From NCBI GenBank assembly GCA_038253135.1, contig JBBSHJ010000066.1, positions 1 to 17,926 on the forward strand: 17,926 bases of DNA, in the 5' to 3' direction. A model generated the notes under the pieces. It had not been told where the DNA came from. It searched no databases and saw nothing but the letters and a program-made list of their open reading frames with translations. Below are positions 7,952-14,006 of the stretch, piece after piece. The stretch comes from JBBSHJ01 sp038253135. GTDB lineage: Bacteria; Actinomycetota; Actinomycetes; Mycobacteriales; QHCD01. The translations under genes were made by a program, and so were the position numbers. The first letter of the stretch is position 1. Every line of letters starts with the position of its first letter.

Positions 7952-8485
7952 ATGTCGCAGTCCCGGTCCGCCCTCGCCGCCGAGATCTACCGGGTTGCCC
8001 ACCTGAGCGGGCAATTCGTGCTGCGATCGGGACGCACGGCGACGGAGTATTTCGACAAGTACCGCTTCGAGGCCGACCCGGTGCTGCTCGACGGCGTTGC
8101 CGCGGCGATGGCCGACCTGCTGCCCTCGGACATCGAGGTGCTCGCCGGGCTGGAGCTCGGCGGCGTACCGATCGCGACCGCACTCTCCCGGCGCACCGGG
8201 CTCCCGGCGGCGTTCGTCCGCAAGCGGGCCAAGACCTACGGCACCGCCCGGCTCGCCGAAGGCACCGCGATCGATGGCCGGCGGGTCGCCGTGATCGAAG
8301 ACGTCGTCACCTCGGGCGGGCAGGTGGTCATCTCGACCGGAGACCTGCGCAACCTCGGCGCCGAGATCGGCACGGCGCTGTGCGTCATCGACCGCGAGTC
8401 GGGTGGCGCCGGGGCCCTGGCGGACATCCGCGTGGAGCTGCGGGCGCTCTACACGATGGCCGAGTTCAACGCGAGCGCCGGCTGA
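7952..8485 (+). CDS. pyrE: orotate phosphoribosyltransferase
   Basis: This enzyme transfers the phosphoribosyl group of PRPP to orotate to form OMP, the fifth step of UMP synthesis. The 177-residue protein has the OPRT N-terminal SGRTATEYFDKYRFE segment (about 26-40), the catalytic-loop basic residues of FVRKRAKTYG (88-97) and the PRPP loop VIEDVVTSGGQV (about 114-125). GAGAGG lies eight bases before the ATG. The gap to treY is only 15 bases, which suggests co-transcription with trehalose synthesis genes rather than with other pyr genes. Its TGA directly abuts the stop of the convergent sigma-factor gene, leaving no room for a separate terminator. Confidence 0.93.
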   Translation: MSQSRSALAAEIYRVAHLSGQFVLRSGRTATEYFDKYRFEADPVLLDGVAAAMADLLPSDIEVLAGLELGGVPIATALSRRTGLPAAFVRKRAKTYGTARLAEGTAIDGRRVAVIEDVVTSGGQVVISTGDLRNLGAEIGTALCVIDRESGGAGALADIRVELRALYTMAEFNASAG

Positions 8486-9394
8486 TCAATCGTCGAGCAG
8501 GGTCAGGTCGAGACCACGCAAGCGCGTGATGTCGGCCAGGATGTCGAGCTCGAGCACCCTGCCGTCGCGCACGGCAATGCCCATCACCGCCACGGGCACA
8601 CCCTCGGGTGCGACGACGAGGCCGACGGAGCCATTGACCATCGCCGGGCGCGCATAGCGGGCGAGCCGCGCGAAGCGCAGCGCCTGCCCGGCGACGGCCC
8701 GCGCGCCGCGCACGGTCGCGGACTCCGCGGTCGGGCCGCCGTCGGCACGGAGTAGGACATCCGGATCCAGAATCGCCACCAGCGCACCGAAATCGCCTTC
8801 TCGCGCCGCCGCCAGGAACGCGTCGACGACCTCCCGCTGCCGAGCCCGGTCGGCCTCGTGGACGGCGGCCCGACCGCCAGCGGCCCCGGGGACAGCGGTA
8901 TTGCCCCGCACCCGGCGGCGGGCCCGGCTGGCCAGCTGCCGCGCCGCGGTCGGTGTCCGGTCGACGATCGGCGCGATCTCGTCGAACGGCATCCCGAACA
9001 TGTCGTGCAGGACGAAGGCGAGCCGTTCGGCCGGTGTGAGCGTCTCGAGTACGACGAGCAGGGCGAGCCCCACCGAGTCGACGAGGATCGCCTCCTCCTC
9101 GGGTGCTGCGGTGTCGAGGCGGCCGACGATCGGGTCCGGCACGTGCGCGTCCAGCGGATCCTCGCGGCGCGACTTGCGCGAGCGCAGCATGTTCAGGCAG
9201 ATCCGCCCGACCACGGTGGTGAGCCACGCGGTCAGGCTCGTGACCGCAGCGGTGTCGCTCCGGTGCAGCCGCAGCCAGGCCTCCTGCACGGCGTCGTCGG
9301 CCTCGCTGATCGAACCGAGCATCCGGTAGGCCACGGCCCGCAGGTGGGCCCGATCCTGCTCGAACCGTTGCGCCAGCACGTCAATCTCGTCCAT
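8486..9394 (-). CDS. SigJ/ECF41-like sigma factor with SnoaL-like C-terminal domain
   Basis: This 302-residue extracytoplasmic-function sigma factor has sigma-2 at about residues 12-75 (AYRMLGSISEADDAVQEAWL; AWLTTVVGRICLNMLRSR) and sigma-4 at about 108-165 (TPAERLAFVLHDMFGMPFDE followed by a helix-turn-helix, TPTAARQLASRARRR). A SnoaL/NTF2-like domain follows at about 185-300 (VVDAFLAAAREGDFGALVAI). This architecture is that of ECF41 and SigJ relatives, in which the C-terminal domain modulates activity in place of a separate anti-sigma factor. The hallmark motifs are diverged: the linker reads HVPDP (84-88) where ECF41 usually has WLPEP, and the C-terminal motif is DGGPT (218-222) instead of DGGGK. 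The start ATG at 9394 has GGAGG about ten bases upstream. It lies 80 bases downstream of the DUF1684 gene on the same strand. Its target promoters are unknown. Confidence 0.88.
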   Translation of the reverse strand: MDEIDVLAQRFEQDRAHLRAVAYRMLGSISEADDAVQEAWLRLHRSDTAAVTSLTAWLTTVVGRICLNMLRSRKSRREDPLDAHVPDPIVGRLDTAAPEEEAILVDSVGLALLVVLETLTPAERLAFVLHDMFGMPFDEIAPIVDRTPTAARQLASRARRRVRGNTAVPGAAGGRAAVHEADRARQREVVDAFLAAAREGDFGALVAILDPDVLLRADGGPTAESATVRGARAVAGQALRFARLARYARPAMVNGSVGLVVAPEGVPVAVMGIAVRDGRVLELDILADITRLRGLDLTLLDD

Positions 9395-9474
9395 GTCTCC
9401 GGTCCCTCCGCGGGTCGCGTCATCACCTCGGACCCGCCGGCGGCGGCCGACGTGACCGGCGCACCGGCACAGGG

Positions 9475-10119
9475 TCAGTTCCGGTCCAGGCGCTCGCCGG
9501 CTTCGACCCGCCAGTCGAGCACGTTGGCGGGCGGCGCGAGCGGGCACTGCCAGCGGGGGTCGTAGCGGCAGCTGGGGTGGTACGCGAAGTTCAGGTCGAG
9601 GGTGAGGGTCGTCCCGGATCCGCCGAGATCCGCGCCCTTGGCCGTGTCGAGCAGGTAGCGGCCCGCGCCGTACGTCGTGTCCCCCGCCGTCGCGTCCCGG
9701 AACGGGACGAACAGCCCGCCGGCGTACTGCTCCAGCCACCAGATGGCAAGGCTCCCCCGCCCGGCCGGCAGCTGGGCCCGCCCGATGCGGCGCAGCCGGA
9801 TCACGCCGTCGCCGCCGGTCGGCACCTCCCGAAGATCCCCAGCGCCGTCCGGGTGCACAGGTGCCTCGAACCGCAGCGCGGCGTCGTACGGGTAGTACGA
9901 CAGGCCGGTACGACGCAGCGGATCGTCCGGCGGGAGCGGGCTCTGCGGGTGGCCCGCGAACAGCTCGTCCCGGCGGGCCCGCCAGCGCTCGTGGGCCGCC
10001 TCGGGCTCGGGGCCGGCGCGCACCTGCGCGTAGAGCTCGGCGACGCTGCGGCGCCAGCCGGCGAGGGCGAGCCGTTCGGAGGCGGATGCGGCCACGCCGA
10101 AACCGTACGCCGCCCTCAC
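9475..10119 (-). CDS. DUF1684 domain protein
   Basis: This 214-residue protein belongs to the DUF1684 family (PF07920 as I recall it), whose biochemical function is not established. The family hallmarks are clear: HERWRARRDELFAGHPQSPL near residue 43, LSYYPYDAALRF, FVPFRDATAGDTTYGAGRYL in the middle, and LDLNFAYHPSCRYDPRWQCP near the C-terminus, with the paired Cys and the N-x-A-Y-x-P-S-C signature. No signal peptide or membrane segment is seen. The GTG start overlaps the stop of the upstream Tet(M)-like GTPase (GTGA), implying translational coupling. A GTG eight codons further in is an alternative start. The ECF41-like sigma factor follows after 80 bases. Confidence 0.85.
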   Translation of the reverse strand: MRAAYGFGVAASASERLALAGWRRSVAELYAQVRAGPEPEAAHERWRARRDELFAGHPQSPLPPDDPLRRTGLSYYPYDAALRFEAPVHPDGAGDLREVPTGGDGVIRLRRIGRAQLPAGRGSLAIWWLEQYAGGLFVPFRDATAGDTTYGAGRYLLDTAKGADLGGSGTTLTLDLNFAYHPSCRYDPRWQCPLAPPANVLDWRVEAGERLDRN

Positions 10120-12059
10120 GCCCGGGCGCCCCGGGCGATGTCACGCAGGTACACCCGCCGGTTGAACGGATCCGGCCCGGTCCGCGCCCGCTCCGGCAGC
10201 CGGCCGCGGAACCGGCGCAGTCCGCCGCCGCGGGTCACCAGCACCCCCTCGCCGCTGGTGAACGACGCGACGTCGCGCTGCAGCGCGTACAACCGCGCCG
10301 CCGCCACCAGCCCGGTGAGCACGCAGGCGCCCGCGTCGATCCGGGGCGCCTCGACCGTCGCGCCGCGTTGCATCAACGCCGACATCGCCCGGCTGCAGTC
10401 GCCGGCGGGCAGGTCGAGCTCGTAGCGCAGCAGCGGCTCGTACGCCGTCGTACCCGACTCGTGCAGCGCCGCCGCCAGCACCAGCGGTACCAGCAGCCGG
10501 AAATCGCCCGCCGTGCTCGAGACGGAGTCATAGCCCGCCGCCGTCATCGTCACGGTGCAGTCCGTGATCGGCCAGTTGTGCGGTCCCTGTGCGAGCACCG
10601 CGGGCACCGTGTCCGTGATGGCCTGCGCGAAGGCGCGCGGCACGACGCCGTTGAAGGCGGTCGGCCGGTGATAGCGGATCCCTGCACCGGCCGGCGCCGG
10701 GGCCACCGAGAGTCCGACCGTCGCCGCCAGCCGGTGATCGCCGCCCATCTCCTCGTAGCCGGTGCCGGCCCCCGCGGGTTTCTCGACGTAGAGGACCGTC
10801 GGCGGCGCGAATTCGGCGGCGACCCCGTACTCCTGCCCGAGCCGCTCGGCGAGGACCTGCCGCTGGATGTCGCCGAAGAGGCTCACCGCGATGTCGGCGC
10901 CGTCGGTGCGCAACCGGATCAACGGGTCCTCGTCGGCGAGCGCCAGCAGCGCAGCATGCAGGTCGACCCGCCGGTCGGGGTCGGCCGGGCGGACCACGGT
11001 TTCGAGGGCCGGCCGTTCCAGCTGCGGCCCGCCGGCGCCAGCCGCCCCGCCGCCGATCACGTCCCCGACGCGCAACGGCGGATCGGTCTGCACGACCGCG
11101 ATCTCGCCGGCGAGCGCCGTCCGCGACTCCGGCCGGACCGCGCCGGAAAACGCTTGTACCCCAGTAACTTTGACCCTCCTGCGATCTACGGTGACGCGGT
11201 CGCGATTGCACAGTCGACCAGATCGCAGCCGCACGTACGACGTGCGCGCGCCCCGCTCGTCGCGGCCGACCTTGAAGACGTCGGCGACCGGGGCGGTGGC
11301 GGCATCCGGCACCCCCGCGCACGCCGCCGGCAGGAGCTCGCAGATCGCGGCCACCAGCGCACCGGTGCCGGCGCCGGTGACGGCGGACCCGTGCAACACC
11401 GGGTGCACGACGCCGGCCCGCACCTGCCGGAGCAGCGCCGCGCGCAGCCGCTGCGGGTCGCCGTCTCCGGCGACCAGGTCCGCCAGCAGGCGGTCGTCGC
11501 CGAGGGACAGCGTGTCGGCGAGCTCGCTGTCGTACGCCGCCTCGCCGGCCGCGCGGCGCCGTACCGTCCCATCGGCGGCGACCTCGGTGAGCACGATCGT
11601 CCGGTCGCTCAGGCGGGCGCGGACCTCTGCCGTGACCGCCTCCGGGTCGACGCTCGCCAGGTCGATCTTGTTGACGAAGACGAGCGTCGGCAGCTGCATG
11701 CGGCGCAGGGCCCGCATGAGGATGCGGGTCCGCGGCTGCACGCCATGCGAGGCGGACACGACGAGGACCGCGGCGTCGAGGACGAGGAGGGCGCGCTCGA
11801 CCTCGGCCACGAACTCGGCGTGGCCGGGAGTGTCAAGGATGTTGATGTGCGTGTCGCTCGCGGTGAAGGCGACGACGGCCGAGCTGATGGTGATGCCGCG
11901 GCGGCGCTCGATGCTGCTGGTGTCGGTCTGGGTGTCGCCGGTGTCGACGCTGCCGGCGCGCTCGATCGCGCCGGCGTCGGCGAGGAGCCGCTCGGTCAGG
12001 CTGGTCTTACCGGCATCGACGTGCGCAACGATGCCGAGGTTGAGAGTGCGTGCGATCAC
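10116..12059 (-). CDS. Tet(M)/Otr(A)-like ribosomal-protection-type translation GTPase
   Basis: This 647-residue EF-G paralogue has the length and domain order of ribosomal protection proteins. G1 is AHVDAGKT (12-19), the switch region is RRRGITI (52-58), G3 is DTPGH (76-80) and G4 is NKID (130-133). Domain II follows, then EF-G-like domains III-V, and a C-terminal end (SGEGVL; DPFNRRVYL) like Otr(A). Such proteins bind the ribosome and can dislodge tetracycline, though many actinobacterial members have no shown resistance role. The domain IV loop reads YDSVSSTAGDF (510-520), where Tet(M) has a Y-S-P-V-S-T-P-A-D-F-type tip, so the proline that contacts the decoding-site RNA in Tet(M) is Ser here. 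The start is GTG, with AAAGG about twelve bases upstream as a weak site. The DUF1684 start overlaps its stop. Confidence 0.88.
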   Translation of the reverse strand: MIARTLNLGIVAHVDAGKTSLTERLLADAGAIERAGSVDTGDTQTDTSSIERRRGITISSAVVAFTASDTHINILDTPGHAEFVAEVERALLVLDAAVLVVSASHGVQPRTRILMRALRRMQLPTLVFVNKIDLASVDPEAVTAEVRARLSDRTIVLTEVAADGTVRRRAAGEAAYDSELADTLSLGDDRLLADLVAGDGDPQRLRAALLRQVRAGVVHPVLHGSAVTGAGTGALVAAICELLPAACAGVPDAATAPVADVFKVGRDERGARTSYVRLRSGRLCNRDRVTVDRRRVKVTGVQAFSGAVRPESRTALAGEIAVVQTDPPLRVGDVIGGGAAGAGGPQLERPALETVVRPADPDRRVDLHAALLALADEDPLIRLRTDGADIAVSLFGDIQRQVLAERLGQEYGVAAEFAPPTVLYVEKPAGAGTGYEEMGGDHRLAATVGLSVAPAPAGAGIRYHRPTAFNGVVPRAFAQAITDTVPAVLAQGPHNWPITDCTVTMTAAGYDSVSSTAGDFRLLVPLVLAAALHESGTTAYEPLLRYELDLPAGDCSRAMSALMQRGATVEAPRIDAGACVLTGLVAAARLYALQRDVASFTSGEGVLVTRGGGLRRFRGRLPERARTGPDPFNRRVYLRDIARGARA

Positions 12060-12346
12060 GGACGGGAGGCCTTTCGGGCGCGAGAAGATGGGCCGTCGTT
12101 TGCTCGCGTCCTCGCATGCCCGTCCTGCCCATCGCCCGCGCCGGCAGGTTCGCCGGCACTCTTATCGCCTCAGTCGGTCCCGCCGGTGCCCGGCCCCGAC
12201 ATCATATGAGCGGATCGGGCGCGGCCGCAGCCGATTTATCCGCTCCGCCGGTCCGTGCGCCGCGCGGCCCCGCTCGCCGAGTGGCTGGTACAGCACGAAA
12301 ATCGCCGCTCAGTGCGCCGGGCAGTGCTCAGTGCGCCGGGCAGTGC
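12060..12346 (-). promoter_or_regulatory. leader region of the Tet(M)-like gene, with hairpins
   Basis: This 287-bp gap between ppk2 and the GTPase gene holds no convincing gene. Reading the minus strand, a TATGAT hexamer (12206-12201) could be a -10 element about 140 bases before the GTG start, though no good -35 is seen. Downstream of it is a hairpin of two GCCGGC arms (12157-12152 and 12145-12140) with a 6-base loop. A longer-range pair GATGGGC/GCCCATC, separated by about 40 bases, lies near 12135-12085. Structured leaders are known for tet(M)-type genes, so attenuation is conceivable, but no leader peptide could be assigned. Confidence 0.3.
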
Positions 12347-12360
12347 TCAGTGCGGCGGGG
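12307..12360. repeat. 19-bp tandem repeat across the ppk2 stop codon
   Basis: GCTCAGTGCGCCGGGCAGT occurs at 12307-12325 and again, identically, at 12326-12344. A third, diverged copy begins at 12345 and includes the ppk2 stop codon. Each copy carries a TCA (TGA on the minus strand) at 12309, 12328 and 12347. Since 19 is not a multiple of three, these stops fall in all three reading frames. Confidence 0.85.
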
Positions 12361-13186
12361 TGAGCTTGCGGCGCTGCACGTCGGGGTTGTAGAGGGGCTT
12401 CGGGTAGTGCGGGTCCATCCCGCTCAGCGTCTCCTGCAGCAGGGTGGCCACGGCCCAGTTGCGGTACCACTTCCGGTCGCTCGGCACGACGTACCACGGT
12501 GCGGTCTCGGTGTTGCACCTGGTGAGCGCGTCCGCGTACGCCGCCTGGTAGTCCGTCCAGCGGCGGCGCTCGGCGATGTCGCCGGTGTTGAACTTCCACC
12601 GCTTGTGCGGATCGTCGAGCCTGGCCAGCAGGCGCTCGCGCTGCTCGTCGTACGAGAGGTGCAGGAAGCACTTGACGATCTCGACACCGTCGTCGGCCAG
12701 CTGCCGCTCGAAGCGGTTGATCTCGTCGTACCGTTGCGACCACACCGACCGCGCGACCAGCTCGTGCACGCGTGCGACGAGCACGTCCTCGTAGTGCGAC
12801 CGGTTGAAGACACCGACGAGACCCGGCCGCGGTACGGCGCGGCGGATCCGCCACAGGAAGTTGTGCCGCAACTCCTCGGGTGTCGGCTCCTTGAAGGACG
12901 CGATCGCGCAGCCCTGCACGTTCAGCTGCCCGACGGCGTGGTTGATGACGCCGTCCTTGCCGGCGGTGTCCATGCCCTGCAGGACAAGCAGAATTCGCCG
13001 GGATCCGCCGGTTGCGCCTTCGGCGTAGAGCCGCTCCTGCAGGGCCAGCAGCGGCGCGGCCATGGCCGCCATCGCCGTGCGCGTGCTCTTCTTGCCGCCG
13101 GGCGCGCCGGGCGTCGTATCGGTCCCCAGGTCGGTGAGCGACGGTCCGCCGTCGGGCATCCGCAAACGATCGCGCAGGTTCGTCAT
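12347..13186 (-). CDS. ppk2: polyphosphate kinase 2 family protein, class III-like
   Basis: PPK2 enzymes transfer phosphate between polyphosphate and nucleotides. This 279-residue protein has the P-loop-like Walker A GMDTAGKDGV (71-80) and the Walker B/signature GVFNRSHYEDVLVARVH (about 125-141). The FNRSHYEDV form resembles class III PPK2, which can phosphorylate both AMP and ADP; class I enzymes typically have FDRSWYNRA there. The lid segment with basic residues is present (RWKFNTGDIAERRRWTDY). The start ATG at 13186 has AGGG eight bases upstream. An open frame continues upstream without PPK2 similarity. The protein is cytosolic, with a likely role in regenerating nucleotide triphosphates from stored polyphosphate. 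It diverges from the dienelactone hydrolase gene and precedes the GTPase gene by 287 bases. Confidence 0.92.
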   Translation of the reverse strand: MTNLRDRLRMPDGGPSLTDLGTDTTPGAPGGKKSTRTAMAAMAAPLLALQERLYAEGATGGSRRILLVLQGMDTAGKDGVINHAVGQLNVQGCAIASFKEPTPEELRHNFLWRIRRAVPRPGLVGVFNRSHYEDVLVARVHELVARSVWSQRYDEINRFERQLADDGVEIVKCFLHLSYDEQRERLLARLDDPHKRWKFNTGDIAERRRWTDYQAAYADALTRCNTETAPWYVVPSDRKWYRNWAVATLLQETLSGMDPHYPKPLYNPDVQRRKLTPPH

Positions 13187-13276
13187 GGCCGCACCCTGCC
13201 ACACCCGGCGACGCGACGTCGTGACGCTGGGGCAGAGTGGGCGACGGGACGCCGCCGTTACGACAAGGAGCCGCTC
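13187..13276. promoter_or_regulatory. divergent intergenic region between ppk2 and the hydrolase gene
   Basis: These 90 bases must hold the start signals for both divergent genes. They contain an 8-bp palindrome, CGACGTCG, at 13214-13221 near the centre, which could be part of an operator. No clear -35/-10 pair was recognised on either strand. The AAGGAG at 13265-13270 is the ribosome binding site of the plus-strand gene. Confidence 0.3.
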
Positions 13277-14005
13277 ATGTGCCACGGGACCGACAGCCGA
13301 CCACCGGCACCGCCGGATCCCGGCGAGGTCGCGGCACACGGGCCGGTGGTGCTCACCTCGGCGGACGGCACCGCGTTCTCGGCCTACGCCGCGACGCCGG
13401 TGCGGCCGCGCGAGCAGGGCGTGGTGATCCTGCCCGACATCCGCGGCCTGCACCCGTTCTACGTGGCGCTGGCGCAGCGGTTCGCCGAGGCCGGCTATCA
13501 CGCGGTCGCGATCGACTACTTCGGCCGCACGGCTGGTACGACGCCGCGGGGTGACGACTTCGAGTTCCGCCCGCACGTCGATCAGGTCGACCCGCAGAAC
13601 GTGCTGGCCGACGCGCGCGCGGCGCTCGACCACCTTCGCGGGCAGGGCATCGACACGGTCTTCTCCGTCGGCTTCTGCTTCGGCGGCGGCCAGTCCTGGC
13701 GGTTGGCGGCGACCGATCTCCCGATCGCCGGCGCCGTCGGCTTCTACGGCCGCCTGGCGTTGCTCAGCGAGGTCGCGGACGGCGTACACGCGCCGCTGCT
13801 GATGCTGATCGCCGGTGCGGACCGGACGACCCCGGAGGAATTCGCGGCGGTCGCCGAGCGGATCTCCGACGCCGGATCGCCGGTGGACATGCAGGTCTAC
13901 GACGGTGCGCCGCACTCATTCTTCGACCGCGCGTACGCCGACTGGGCCGACGCGTGCGCGGACGCGTGGGCCCGGATCATCGCCTTCACCGAGCGGCACC
14001 GCTGA
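13277..14005 (+). CDS. dienelactone hydrolase-family protein
   Basis: This 242-residue alpha/beta hydrolase has the complete dienelactone-hydrolase triad: C134 in the nucleophile elbow (VGFCFGGGQS), D182 (IAGADRTTPEE) and H213 (YDGAPHSFFDR). The oxyanion-side DIRGLHPFY segment (54-62) and AIDYFGRTA are also typical. Family members hydrolyse lactones or related esters, and the true substrate here is unknown. AAGGAG lies six bases before the ATG. treZ starts one base after its stop, so the two are very likely co-transcribed and coupled. No signal peptide is seen, so it should be cytosolic. A role in trehalose metabolism is not implied by the family; the linkage may be incidental. Confidence 0.92.
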   Translation: MCHGTDSRPPAPPDPGEVAAHGPVVLTSADGTAFSAYAATPVRPREQGVVILPDIRGLHPFYVALAQRFAEAGYHAVAIDYFGRTAGTTPRGDDFEFRPHVDQVDPQNVLADARAALDHLRGQGIDTVFSVGFCFGGGQSWRLAATDLPIAGAVGFYGRLALLSEVADGVHAPLLMLIAGADRTTPEEFAAVAERISDAGSPVDMQVYDGAPHSFFDRAYADWADACADAWARIIAFTERHR

Positions 14006-14006
14006 C

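Noticed and set aside
9395..10144. N-terminal extension of the sigma factor by about 250 residues
   Set aside because: The extension overlaps the DUF1684 gene in another frame and is Arg/Ala/Gly-rich. Family similarity begins just after the ATG at 9394.
12060..12120. A leader peptide before the Tet(M)-like gene
   Set aside because: An ATG-started frame exists in the leader, but it runs into the GTPase gene out of frame, lacks a ribosome binding site and has no recognisable stall sequence.
9861..12209. A 782-codon plus-strand open frame opposite the Tet(M)-like gene
   Set aside because: Its composition is that of an antisense GC-rich shadow (Arg/Gly/Ala-rich, no motifs). The minus strand encodes the full GTPase.
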